DNA of 64,000 nt, taken from CAVQLX01 sp963811605. Lineage in GTDB: Bacteria; Desulfobacterota; Binatia; DP-6. A program made the position numbers and the translations under genes. The notes beneath the pieces were generated by a model, which was not told the origin of the DNA, made no database searches, and worked only from the letters and a program-made list of their open reading frames with translations. The stretch covers positions 62,001 to 126,000 of the forward strand of contig CAWESA010000002.1 in the NCBI GenBank assembly GCA_963811605.1, given 5' to 3'. This document shows positions 49,409-57,760 of this stretch, one piece after another (the first letter of the stretch is position 1; every line of letters starts with the position of its first letter).

Positions 49409-49536
49409 GCGTCCCGACAAGTCTTCCGAGACCCCCGCCGAAGCCTCCGGAGGCCCCGGCGTCCGACGGCGGCTACACCGACGACGAGGAGGCCGAGGTG
49501 CGCAAGCGTCTGGAAGACCTCGGCTATGTCGAGTGA
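49401..49536 (+). CDS. Small acidic 'LGY-tail' peptide gene (one frame break)
   Basis: ATG 49401 overlaps the CobW stop. Reading across one extra G at 49449-49450, the product is about 44 residues: MAERPDKSSETPAEAS, then an acidic region and the end 'TDDEEAEVRKRLEDLGYVE'. This tail matches the last 15-20 residues of the AP-superfamily enzymes in the same locus ('DDEKRIQDMLEGLGYV', 'DSVTKDRLRALGYVD', 'REIAARLESLGYLE'). Without the correction the frame gives an Arg-rich product with no similarity. Its function is unknown. A free-standing version of an enzyme tail may bind the same partner. Confidence 0.6.
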
Positions 49537-49564
49537 GCCGGCGGCAGGGGGAGGAGACGGGACC

Positions 49565-50863
49565 ATGCAGGAGCTGACCGAGAAGATCGAGCGCCGGACC
49601 GCCCGCTGCGGTGTGATCGGCCTCGGGTACGTCGGGCTGCCACTGGCGCTGGAGTTCGCCAAGGCGGGCTTCCGCGTCACCGGGATCGACCTCGACGAGC
49701 GCAAGGTACAGGCGATCGAGCAGGGGCGATCGTACATCGTGGACGTGAGCGACGAGGAGATCGCGGGGCCGGTGCGGGCCGGCAGGTTCGCGGTGACCAC
49801 CGATTTCTCGGTCATCCGTGATCTCGACACGATCAACATCTGCGTGCCGACTCCGCTGCGGAAGACGAAAGATCCGGACCTGACCTACGTCGTCTCGGCC
49901 GTCAACGAGATTCGCCGCTATCTGCGCCGCGGCCAGCTCGTGATCCTCGAGAGCACGACGTATCCGGGCACCACCGAGGAGGTCGTGCGCCCGGCGCTCG
50001 AAGCGGCCGGCCTCGAGGTCGGGACCGATTTCGCGCTCGCGTTCTCACCCGAGCGCATCGATCCCGGGAACGCGAGCTTCAACACGCGCAACATCCCGAA
50101 GGTCGTGGGGGGCGTGACGGCCACCTGCACGCAGGTGGCGAAGCGGCTCTACGAGGCATCGGTGGACACGGTCGTGCCGGTCTCGTCCACGCAGGTCGCC
50201 GAGATGGTGAAGCTGCTGGAGAACACCTTCCGCAGCGTGAACATCGGCCTGGTCAACGAGATCGCCCTCATGTGCAGCTCGCTCAAGATCAACGTGTGGG
50301 AGGTCATCGACGCCGCCAAGACGAAGCCGTTCGGCTTCATGGCCTTCTACCCGGGACCCGGCCTGGGCGGGCACTGCATCCCGATCGACCCCTTCTACCT
50401 GTCGTGGAAGGCGAAGATGAACGGGTTCGACGCCCGCTTCATCGAGCTCGCGGGCGCCATCAACGAGAGCATGCCGCGCTTCGTGGTCGAGCGCATCACC
50501 GACGCGTTGAACCGGGATCGCAAGAGCATCCGCGGGTCGCGCATCCACATCCTGGGCGTCGCCTACAAGGCGGGTGTGAACGACATCCGCGAGTCGCCGT
50601 CGCTGATCGTGATGAAGATTCTCGCCGAGAAGGGCGCCGAGCTGTCCTACACGGACCCGTACGTGCCGACGGTCCACGAGGAAGGCTTCGCCCTCGAATC
50701 GGTAGACATCGCGACCGGCGTTCTGCGCGACATCGATTGCGCGGTCGTCCTCACGGCGCATCCGGAAGTCGACTACGGCCAGGTGGCGCGCGAAGCCCGA
50801 CTGGTCGTCGACACCCGCAATGCCTTGCGCGGATGCGATGCGCCCCACGTGATCCGCCTCTAG
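49565..50863 (+). CDS. Nucleotide-sugar dehydrogenase (UDP-GlcNAc/UDP-ManNAc or UDP-Glc 6-dehydrogenase)
   Basis: 432 residues, GGAGGAG ribosome site before ATG 49565. The NAD-binding Rossmann start is 'CGVIGLGYVGLPLALEF'. 'SPERIDPGNASFNTRNIPKV' is the WbpA/WecC-type signature. The catalytic loop 'GPGLGGHCIPIDPFYLSW' contains the nucleophilic Cys. 'HILGVAYKAGVNDIRESPS' is the C-terminal UDP-sugar-binding domain. It oxidises the 6-OH of a UDP-hexose or UDP-HexNAc to a uronic acid, using two NAD+. The product would be the substrate for the amidotransferase and glycosyltransferases upstream. Which sugar is not decided. Confidence 0.93.
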   Translation: MQELTEKIERRTARCGVIGLGYVGLPLALEFAKAGFRVTGIDLDERKVQAIEQGRSYIVDVSDEEIAGPVRAGRFAVTTDFSVIRDLDTINICVPTPLRKTKDPDLTYVVSAVNEIRRYLRRGQLVILESTTYPGTTEEVVRPALEAAGLEVGTDFALAFSPERIDPGNASFNTRNIPKVVGGVTATCTQVAKRLYEASVDTVVPVSSTQVAEMVKLLENTFRSVNIGLVNEIALMCSSLKINVWEVIDAAKTKPFGFMAFYPGPGLGGHCIPIDPFYLSWKAKMNGFDARFIELAGAINESMPRFVVERITDALNRDRKSIRGSRIHILGVAYKAGVNDIRESPSLIVMKILAEKGAELSYTDPYVPTVHEEGFALESVDIATGVLRDIDCAVVLTAHPEVDYGQVAREARLVVDTRNALRGCDAPHVIRL

Positions 50864-51069
50864 AATCCCTCCCGAGCGTCGGACCTGACGCCCCGGGCCG
50901 CCGCCGCGGCGGCTGTCCGAGAGCTCCCCCGGCGCCGGGCCCGCGGGCCAGCCGGCACGATGCTGCGGGGACGGCAGTTCGTCCAGCGCGGCGCGGTGGC
51001 CATTTGGGGCGCCGTGTGTATAGTCTCGCGCCGGGGGCCAGGCATCGCAGTCGGCCCGGGAGACAATCA
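50864..51069 (+). other. Intergenic region after the dehydrogenase gene
   Basis: 206 bp, very GC-rich, with several GC palindromes near 50899-50960. A TATAGT -10-like box lies at about 51019-51024, with no good -35. No gene supported. Confidence 0.35.
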
Positions 51070-51327
51070 GTGAACCTGAAGCGACGAATCCTGCTCGAGT
51101 ACCGCAAGGTCTACGACGCTGCGCCCGACGCGCCCTACCTGCACGCGCGTGACGGGTTGCCCGAGCGTCTGGGTCTCTCCTTCGACGAGATCGCCGCCGA
51201 CGTGAAGGACCTCGAGCAGAACCGGTTCCTCCACTGGAAGGCCCAGGACCTCTACAAGCTGTCGCCGCGCGGCATCCGCGTGACGGGCAACGCGAGCGAG
51301 CTCGACCTGGAGTTCCCCGAGCGCTGA
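51070..51327 (+). CDS. Small winged-helix-like protein, unknown function
   Basis: 85 residues from GTG 51070, with GGGAGA 7 nt ahead. The sequence 'LPERLGLSFDEIAADVKDLE' followed by 'NRFLHWKAQDLYKLSPRGIR' has the helix-loop-helix and beta-wing layout of small winged-helix domains. The charged N-terminus 'LKRRILLEYRKVYDAAP' suggests a preceding helix. No specific family was recognised. A DNA-binding role would fit a transcription factor for the downstream genes, but it could also be a protein-interaction domain. Confidence 0.62.
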   Translation: MNLKRRILLEYRKVYDAAPDAPYLHARDGLPERLGLSFDEIAADVKDLEQNRFLHWKAQDLYKLSPRGIRVTGNASELDLEFPER

Positions 51328-51415
51328 CGGGTCCACCCGGCATCCGCCCGCTTGCGTTCCGCGCGGAGGGCCGGTTGAGACTACGGGACCGAATCGGAAG
51401 GGGGACAGTCGTCGC

Positions 51416-53278
51416 ATGACTCTACGGCCCTTGGGGGCAGGAATCGCGGGCGGGCTGCTCGCGGGTGCGGCAGTGGGCGCCATCGAGGCGCTCGCGTCCT
51501 GGTTCGGGGCGCACGGCTCGGGCGACCTGCCCGCCATCGGCTGGGCCCTGGTGGTCTATGGACTCGTGGGGGGCGCGGGGGGTCTCGGCGCGGGCATCGT
51601 GGCCGCGCTCCTGCGGACCGACGGCTTCGCGCTGGGGCTGGCCGGCGTGGGCGCCGGGCTCGGCTTCGTCGTCGCGCGCTTCCGGATCATCCGGGACGTG
51701 TTCCTCGAGCAGCTGCCCCCGGGTGCGCTCGCGCTCGTCGTGCAGCTCATCGGGCTCCTGCTGACGGTCGTCGTGGCCGTGCTGGTGTGGCGCGTGCTGC
51801 GCGGTGCCGATACGCGGCGCCGGCCCCTGACCCGTCCGGGGTTCGCGGCCGGGCTGGTGGCGCTGCTGGCGGTGCTGTGGGCGGGCGGCGCGCGGGTGCT
51901 GGCGCGCCCGGCGGCTCCCGGCGCGGCCCCGCACGCCGCGACCGCGCCGGCAGGCGCCCCCAACGTCATCCTCCTGATGGTCGATACGCTGCGCGCGGAC
52001 CGCCTGGGAGCCTACGGCAACGCGGGCGCGAAGACGCCGGCCATCGACGGGCTCGCGACCGACGGTGTGCGCGGCGCGCGCACCTTCTCGCAGGCGTCGT
52101 GGACACGACCGTCGGTGGCGACCATCCTGACCGGCCTGTATCCCTCGTCGCACGGCGCCGTGCACAAGGCCGACATCCTGCCCGAGCGGGTCGAGACCGT
52201 GGCGGAGCTGCTGACCGCCGGCGGCTACTACACGGCCGGCTTTCCCAACAACGTGAACGTGTCGCCCGCCTTCAACTTCGGGCAGGGATTCGCCGAGTAC
52301 CACTACCTCGCGCCGGAGCTGTTCTTCCGCGCCGACGAGTCGGCCGCCAAGCTGACGCTGTACAACGGCCTGCGGCTGGTGCGCGAGCGCTTCCTCGCCC
52401 GCCGCGTGGACGTGCACAACTACTATCAGCCGGCCGAGGTGGTGACCGACACCGCCATCGCCTGGCTCGACTCGCCGGCGGCGAAATCGGGGCCCTTCTT
52501 CCTGTTCCTGCACTACATGGACCCGCATGATCCTTACTTCGTCCACCCGTTCGACGGCGAGGGGTATGCCCGGGTGGCGAACCCGAACCCGCCGCCCGGG
52601 GTGGCCGAGAAGTATCTCGAGCTCTACGATGGCGAGATCGGCTACCTCGACCAGCACCTCGGTCGCCTGTTCGCGGACCTCAAGCGGCGCGGGTTGTACG
52701 ACAAGACGCTCATCGTACTGACCGGGGACCACGGCGAGGAGTTTCACGAGCACGGCGGCTGGTGGCACGGGACGACGCTGTATGACGAGCAGATCCACGT
52801 GCCGCTGCTGCTCAAGCCGCCCGCGGGGGGCGCGACGGGCCGGGTCGTGGACGAGCTCACCACCAGCCTCGACATCGCGCCCACGATCTTGCGGACCGCG
52901 AGCCTCGCGGTTCCTCCCGTCATGCAGGGTCACCCGCTGCCGCTCGACGGAGCGCCCGCGCCGGCGCGCGAGAGCGTGTTCTCGGAGGAGGATCTGGAGG
53001 GCAACGTCCTGCAGTCGGTGCGGACGTCGGTCTCGAAGCTGATCACCGCCAACCCGGGGAACCCGCGCGGCCTGCAGCCCGAAGAGCTCTACGACGTGAA
53101 GACCGATCCCGGCGAGCAGCACAGCCTGGTGGCCAAGGAGCCGGTGCTGCTCGAGGAGATGCGCGCGGCGCTCGGGCGGTCCTATCTCGAGGCGCGCGCC
53201 CATGCGGGCGCAGGTGCGCAGACCGACGTCGACAGCGTCACCAAGGACCGGCTGCGCGCGCTGGGCTACGTCGACTGA
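51416..53278 (+). CDS. Membrane-anchored sulfatase-fold enzyme with LGY tail
   Basis: 620 residues. The first 180 residues contain about five hydrophobic helices. A sulfatase-fold domain follows: 'NVILLMVDTLRADRLGAYGN', 'ASWTRPSVATILTGLYPSSH' (nucleophile Thr in TRPS; not a Cys/Ser formylglycine motif), 'LHYMDPHDPYFVHP' and 'LIVLTGDHGEEFHEHGGWWHG'. The C-terminus 'SVTKDRLRALGYVD' is the shared tail. It is predicted periplasmic, acting on EPS or lipid-linked sugars, perhaps as a phospho-group hydrolase or transferase. It is followed 10 nt later by another AP-superfamily gene. Confidence 0.86.
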   Translation: MTLRPLGAGIAGGLLAGAAVGAIEALASWFGAHGSGDLPAIGWALVVYGLVGGAGGLGAGIVAALLRTDGFALGLAGVGAGLGFVVARFRIIRDVFLEQLPPGALALVVQLIGLLLTVVVAVLVWRVLRGADTRRRPLTRPGFAAGLVALLAVLWAGGARVLARPAAPGAAPHAATAPAGAPNVILLMVDTLRADRLGAYGNAGAKTPAIDGLATDGVRGARTFSQASWTRPSVATILTGLYPSSHGAVHKADILPERVETVAELLTAGGYYTAGFPNNVNVSPAFNFGQGFAEYHYLAPELFFRADESAAKLTLYNGLRLVRERFLARRVDVHNYYQPAEVVTDTAIAWLDSPAAKSGPFFLFLHYMDPHDPYFVHPFDGEGYARVANPNPPPGVAEKYLELYDGEIGYLDQHLGRLFADLKRRGLYDKTLIVLTGDHGEEFHEHGGWWHGTTLYDEQIHVPLLLKPPAGGATGRVVDELTTSLDIAPTILRTASLAVPPVMQGHPLPLDGAPAPARESVFSEEDLEGNVLQSVRTSVSKLITANPGNPRGLQPEELYDVKTDPGEQHSLVAKEPVLLEEMRAALGRSYLEARAHAGAGAQTDVDSVTKDRLRALGYVD

Positions 53279-53288
53279 CGCACGCACC

Positions 53289-54953
53289 GTGGGCGCGCAG
53301 CTCCTGGTGATCGGGCTCGATGGCGCGACGTTCGACCTCGTCGCGCCCTGGGCCGCGGCCGGCGAGCTACCGGCGCTCGCACGCCTGATGGCGGCCGGGA
53401 CCTGGGGGCGGCTGCGCTCCACGCTGCCACCGGCCACGTTTCCCGCCTGGACGTCGCTGGTCACCGGCGTCAACCCCGGACGGCACGGCGTGCTCGATTT
53501 CGTCGAGCGCGTGCCGGGAACCTTCCGCGTGCGATTCGTCAACGGCAGCGGGCGGCGTACGCCGGCATTGTGGACGCGCCTCTCTGCCGCCGGGCGGCGC
53601 GTGGCCGTGCTGAACGTCCCGGCGACCTATCCGCCGGAGCCCGTGAACGGCGTGATGGTGAGCGGCTTCGACAGCCCGGTGACGACCGCCGTCGACGGAT
53701 CGTTCGTCTTCCCGCGCGCCTTCCATGCCGAGATGCGCCGCCTGGTCGGCCGTCTGCCGTTCGCCGATTTCCAGGAGGTGCGCACGGGCCCGCGCTGGCA
53801 CGACCGGGCGCTCGCGAGCCTGCTCGACGGCGTCGAGCGGCGTGCGACCCTCGCCGAGGCGCTCCTGCGGCGAGAGGCGTGGGACGCCGTGATGGTGGTG
53901 TTCGGCGAGTCCGATACGGTCGCCCATCATTTCTGGCGTTTTCACGACCCCGCGTCGCCGCGCCACGCACCGACCGCGCACGCGGATGCGATCCTGCGGG
54001 TGTATCGCGCGCTCGACGCTGCGATCGCGCGCCTGGTCGCCGCGGCGGGTGACGGCAGCGTCGCGGTGGTCTCCGATCATGGCAGCGGCGGCGCGAGCGA
54101 TCGCGTGGTGCACCTGAACCGCCATCTGGCGCAGCACGGGTTCCTCGGCTTCCGGCCGCGCGGCGGCGCCGCGTCGCGTGCCATGCGCGGCATCGCCCTG
54201 CGCGCGGTGCCGCTCCGCCTGCAGGGATCGCTGGTGCGGCGCGCGCCGCTGGCGGCCGGCCGTCTCGAGGGCGGGGCGCGCTTCGGGGGCATCGACTGGC
54301 CTCGCACGCGCGCCTACTCGGAGGAGCTCGACTATCATCCCAGCGTGTGGATCAACACGGCGGGACGCGAGCCGGAAGGAACCGTGCGCACGGACGACTA
54401 CGAGCGCACGCGCGCCGCGGTGGCCGGCGCGCTCCTCGACTGGCGCGACGACGGGGGGCGGGCGGTGGTCGATCGGGTCTGGCGGCGCGAGGAGGTCTAT
54501 CATGGGCCGGCGACCGCGCGCGCGCCGGACCTGCTGCTGGAGCTGGCCGCGCCCGGCGGCTACGCACCGTCGTGCCTGCGCAGCGCGGGGTCGGGGCCTG
54601 CGCTCCGCCGGCTGGAGCCCGCCGAGTACGGGGCGGGAAAGGGCAGCGGTCTGAACGGCGCGCATCGGCGCGAGGGCCTGTTCCTGTTCGCCGGGCGCGG
54701 CGTGCGCCCGAGCGGCGCCATCCCGGCGGCGTCGATCACCGACGTCCTGCCCACCCTGCTCGTGCTCGCCGGAGCCCCGGTGCCGCTCGGGCTCGATGGC
54801 GGCCCGCTGCCGGCCGTCCTCGAGGACGGGCCGCGCTGGGAGGCCGACTCGCTCCGCGAGACGACGCGTGCGCCGCGTCCGTACGGCGAGGGCGAGAGCC
54901 GCGAGATTGCCGCCCGCCTGGAGAGCCTGGGCTACCTGGAGCCGACGCCGTGA
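53289..54953 (+). CDS. Alkaline-phosphatase-superfamily protein (type I phosphodiesterase-like) with LGY tail
   Basis: 554 residues from GTG 53289; homologous to the protein at 33580. 'LLVIGLDGATFDLVAPWA' (metal Asp), 'PPATFPAWTSLVTGVNPGRH' (nucleophile region with Thr), 'VFGESDTVAHHFWRF' (Asp/His ligands) and 'AVVSDHGSGGASDRV' (Asp-His). The end 'RLESLGYLEPTP' is the shared tail with four more residues. No signal peptide. It was probably duplicated from, or shares an ancestor with, the enzyme at 33580. The following glycosyltransferase gene starts within its stop (GTGA). Confidence 0.85.
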   Translation: MGAQLLVIGLDGATFDLVAPWAAAGELPALARLMAAGTWGRLRSTLPPATFPAWTSLVTGVNPGRHGVLDFVERVPGTFRVRFVNGSGRRTPALWTRLSAAGRRVAVLNVPATYPPEPVNGVMVSGFDSPVTTAVDGSFVFPRAFHAEMRRLVGRLPFADFQEVRTGPRWHDRALASLLDGVERRATLAEALLRREAWDAVMVVFGESDTVAHHFWRFHDPASPRHAPTAHADAILRVYRALDAAIARLVAAAGDGSVAVVSDHGSGGASDRVVHLNRHLAQHGFLGFRPRGGAASRAMRGIALRAVPLRLQGSLVRRAPLAAGRLEGGARFGGIDWPRTRAYSEELDYHPSVWINTAGREPEGTVRTDDYERTRAAVAGALLDWRDDGGRAVVDRVWRREEVYHGPATARAPDLLLELAAPGGYAPSCLRSAGSGPALRRLEPAEYGAGKGSGLNGAHRREGLFLFAGRGVRPSGAIPAASITDVLPTLLVLAGAPVPLGLDGGPLPAVLEDGPRWEADSLRETTRAPRPYGEGESREIAARLESLGYLEPTP

Positions 54954-56080
54954 CGCGGATCGCCCTCGTCATCGCCGGTCCCTATCCGGCGCTTCGCGGG
55001 TCCCAGGTGCTGGTCTCGCACCTGGCGCTCGGGCTGCGCCAGCGCGGCCATGCCGTGCACGTCGTGAGCTACGGCGGGCGGCGCGGCGAACGACCCGGTC
55101 CCCGTCCCGGCCGCGTGGCCCGCGACGCGCTGCTCCTGGCGCGCCTGCTCGCGGTCGTGCGCCGGGAACGCATCGAGGTGCTGCACGCGCACAACTACGA
55201 GGCCGCGATCGCGAGCCTCGTCGTCGGTCGCCTCACGGGAACCCCGGTCGTCTATCACGGGCACAGCGCGCACGCCGACGAGCTGCCGCTGTACGCGACA
55301 GGACGCGCGGCGCAGCGCTGGCTGGGACGTCTGGGACGCCTCCTCGACCGACAGGTGCCGCGTCGCGCCGACTGCTGCATCGCCGTCAGCGACGCGCTGG
55401 CCTCGGCGCTGCGGCGCGCCGGGGTGCCCGGGCACCGCGTGATCGCGCTCGAGCCGGCGCTGGCGCCCGGCGAGCTGGAGCCCGCCGCATCGAACCCCGG
55501 TGAGGACGGGCTCGTCTGCTACGCGGGCAACCTGGATGCGTACCAGCGGCTCGACTTCCTGCTCGCGAGCTTCGCCCTGGTGCGCGCCGGCGATGCGACG
55601 GCGCGTCTGCGGCTGGTCAGCCATCCCGATGCGGTCGGGCAGGGGGCGCGTCTCGGGGCGCGCGGCCTCGGCCCCGGAGTCGAGATCGTCCTGGCCCGCT
55701 CCTACGCCGAGACCCGCGCCGAGCTGCGCCGCGCCGCGGTGGCGGTGTCGCCACGCACCGAGCGCTCCGGCTTTCCCATGAAGCTGCTCAGCTACGCCGC
55801 GCTCGGCAAGGCGATCGTCGCCTGTGCCGGCTCCGCCAAGGGCTTCGTCGACGGGGTCGGCGCGCGCGTCGTCGCCGACGGCGACACCGGCGCCTTCGCC
55901 GCCGCCATCCGGGAGCTCCTGCACGATCGCGCGGCCCGGGACCGCCTCGGGCGGGGGGCCAGGCGCGTCGTCGAGGACGGCGCGGCCTGGGAGGCCGGCC
56001 TGGACCGTATCGAATCGATCTACCACCGGGTGCTGGCGGGACGGCGTCCCGTCCTGCTACCCGTGACCGCCACGGAGTGA
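54950..56080 (+). CDS. GT4-family glycosyltransferase
   Basis: 376 residues, GTG overlapping the previous stop. N-terminal GT-B start 'IALVIAGPYPALRGSQVLVS', 'VLHAHNYEAAI' and 'VVYHGHSAHADELPLY'. The C-terminal half has 'LVCYAGNLDAYQRLDFLLAS', 'VSPRTERSGFPMKLLSYAAL' (the E.x7.E-like acceptor site is altered: ERSGFPMKLLSYAALG) and 'GKAIVACAGSAKGF'. It transfers a sugar from a nucleotide donor to an EPS acceptor. The stop is 3 nt before pdxA. Confidence 0.88.
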   Translation: MTRIALVIAGPYPALRGSQVLVSHLALGLRQRGHAVHVVSYGGRRGERPGPRPGRVARDALLLARLLAVVRRERIEVLHAHNYEAAIASLVVGRLTGTPVVYHGHSAHADELPLYATGRAAQRWLGRLGRLLDRQVPRRADCCIAVSDALASALRRAGVPGHRVIALEPALAPGELEPAASNPGEDGLVCYAGNLDAYQRLDFLLASFALVRAGDATARLRLVSHPDAVGQGARLGARGLGPGVEIVLARSYAETRAELRRAAVAVSPRTERSGFPMKLLSYAALGKAIVACAGSAKGFVDGVGARVVADGDTGAFAAAIRELLHDRAARDRLGRGARRVVEDGAAWEAGLDRIESIYHRVLAGRRPVLLPVTATE

Positions 56081-56083
56081 CTG

Positions 56084-57124
56084 ATGACCAACCGTCCACG
56101 CATCGCGATCACCATGGGAGATGTCGCCGGCATCGGCCCCGAGATCACCCTCAAGTCTCTGGCAGATCCGCGAGCCGGCCAATGGTGCGTCCCGCTGGTC
56201 ATCGGGGACGCCCGCGTCCTGGAGCGTGCCATGGACGCCACCGGAACCCGGCTGGCCATCCGGCGCATCGTGCGTGCCGCCGACGCCGCCGGCGCCACGG
56301 GCACGATCGACGTCCTGGACGATCCCACGATCGACATGGCCGGGCACCGCTGGGGCGAGATCGATCCCGGGTACGGTGACGCCGCCGTGCGCTGGACCAG
56401 GGAGGCGGGTCGGCTCTGTCTCGCGGGGGAGATCGACGGCATGGTCTCGGCGCCCCTCAACAAGGAAGCCATGCACGCCGCCGGGCATGCCTTCGAGGGC
56501 CAGACCGAGATCCTGGGCGACATGACGTGCAGCAAGCCGGCCATGGTGATGGTGGTGGACCGCATGCGCCTCATGCTGTTCACCAACCACATGGCGTTGC
56601 GCGCCGTGTGCGAGTACCTGCGCACCGATCGCGTCCTCGACCGCCTCGTGCTGGCCGATGCCGCGTTGCGCGACATGGGGATCGAGCGTCCGAAGATCGC
56701 GGTCGCGGGACTGAATCCGCACGCCGGGGAGAGCGGCGCCTTCGGACGCGAGGAGCTGGACGCGATCCGTCCGGCGATCGAGGCGGCGCGCGCCCGGGGC
56801 ATCGACGCCCAGGGGCCGTTCCCCGCCGATACCGTGTTCCTCAAGGCGCGGGACGGCGTCTACGACATGACCCTCGCGCTCTACCACGATCAGGGGCTGA
56901 TGGCCGTCAAGCTGGTCGGATTCGGTCGCGTGGTGACGCTGCTGATCGGCCTCCCGCTGATCCGCACCTCGACCGGCCATGGCACCGCCTTCGACATCGC
57001 GGGCAAGAACATCGCCGATCACGTGAACCTCCTCGAGGCGGTCCGCGTGGCGTCGGAGGTGGCGCGGGGAAAGCAAGGGTCGTCCGAGCGTGGTCTCGCG
57101 GCGGCGTTCGGCCGCGCGGCGTGA
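56084..57124 (+). CDS. PdxA-family NAD-dependent dehydrogenase (PdxA2-like)
   Basis: 346 residues, complete PdxA fold: 'IAITMGDVAGIGPEITLKSL', metal-binding His in 'GHAFEGQTEILGD', 'GLNPHAGESGAFG' and 'LALYHDQGLMAVKL'. PdxA itself oxidises 4-phosphohydroxy-L-threonine in pyridoxal phosphate synthesis. Here it stands next to a DUF1537 kinase gene, the arrangement of PdxA2 in four-carbon sugar-acid catabolism (D-threonate or D-erythronate type), where PdxA2 oxidises and decarboxylates the 4-phosphate product. The PdxA2 role is inferred from the neighbour; vitamin B6 synthesis remains possible. Confidence 0.85.
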   Translation: MTNRPRIAITMGDVAGIGPEITLKSLADPRAGQWCVPLVIGDARVLERAMDATGTRLAIRRIVRAADAAGATGTIDVLDDPTIDMAGHRWGEIDPGYGDAAVRWTREAGRLCLAGEIDGMVSAPLNKEAMHAAGHAFEGQTEILGDMTCSKPAMVMVVDRMRLMLFTNHMALRAVCEYLRTDRVLDRLVLADAALRDMGIERPKIAVAGLNPHAGESGAFGREELDAIRPAIEAARARGIDAQGPFPADTVFLKARDGVYDMTLALYHDQGLMAVKLVGFGRVVTLLIGLPLIRTSTGHGTAFDIAGKNIADHVNLLEAVRVASEVARGKQGSSERGLAAAFGRAA

Positions 57125-57753
57125 GCGCGATGCGGGTCATCGACATCTCGGTGCCGAACGGGCCGACGCAGCACGTGTACCCGGGAGATCCGCCGCCCCG
57201 CGTGGAGCAGGCCAAGGCGATCCGCGACGGCGACGTGTGCAACGTCTCGCTGCTGACCATGGGGTCGCACACCGGCACGCACGTCGATGCACCCCATCAC
57301 TTCATCGACGGGGCGCCGCGCCTCGGGGACGTGCCGCTCGATCGCATGGTCGGGGAGGCGCTGGTGGCCGACCTGCGCGGCCGTCCGGCCGTGGACGCGG
57401 CCGCGCTCGCCGGTACGTCGCTCGAGCGGGGAGACATCCTGCTCTGCCGCACCGACAACTCGGAGCGCTGGGCGGCGCCCGACTTCCAGCGCGACTTCAC
57501 CTATCTCACGCTCGATGCGGCCGATCTGCTGATCGCGCGCGGCGTACGGGCGGTCGGCATCGACTATCTCTCGATCGAGGAGTTCGGGAGCGCCGACTTC
57601 GCGGTGCACCATCGCCTGCTCGGCGCCGGCGTGTTCGTGATCGAGGGGCTCGACCTGCGCGCGGCCGAGCCCGGGCGCTACACGCTCGTCTGTCTGCCGC
57701 TCAAGTTCCCCGATCTCGACGGCGCGCCGGCTCGGGCGGTGCTGCTCGCCTGA
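57121..57753 (+). CDS. Cyclase family protein (kynurenine formamidase-like metal hydrolase)
   Basis: 210 residues from GTG 57121 (overlapping pdxA) or 207 from ATG 57130. The metal motif 'MGSHTGTHVDAPHHFIDG' (H.GTH.D.P.HF) and a further ligand set in 'GIDYLSIEE' identify the cyclase/KynB family (PF04199). These enzymes hydrolyse N-formylkynurenine, isatin or cyclic imides, or act on unknown ring substrates. It sits between the PdxA2-like and DUF1537 genes in an unbroken operon, so it may act on a cyclic or lactone form of the same sugar acid. Confidence 0.87.
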   Translation: MSAMRVIDISVPNGPTQHVYPGDPPPRVEQAKAIRDGDVCNVSLLTMGSHTGTHVDAPHHFIDGAPRLGDVPLDRMVGEALVADLRGRPAVDAAALAGTSLERGDILLCRTDNSERWAAPDFQRDFTYLTLDAADLLIARGVRAVGIDYLSIEEFGSADFAVHHRLLGAGVFVIEGLDLRAAEPGRYTLVCLPLKFPDLDGAPARAVLLA

Positions 57754-57760
57754 GACGGGC

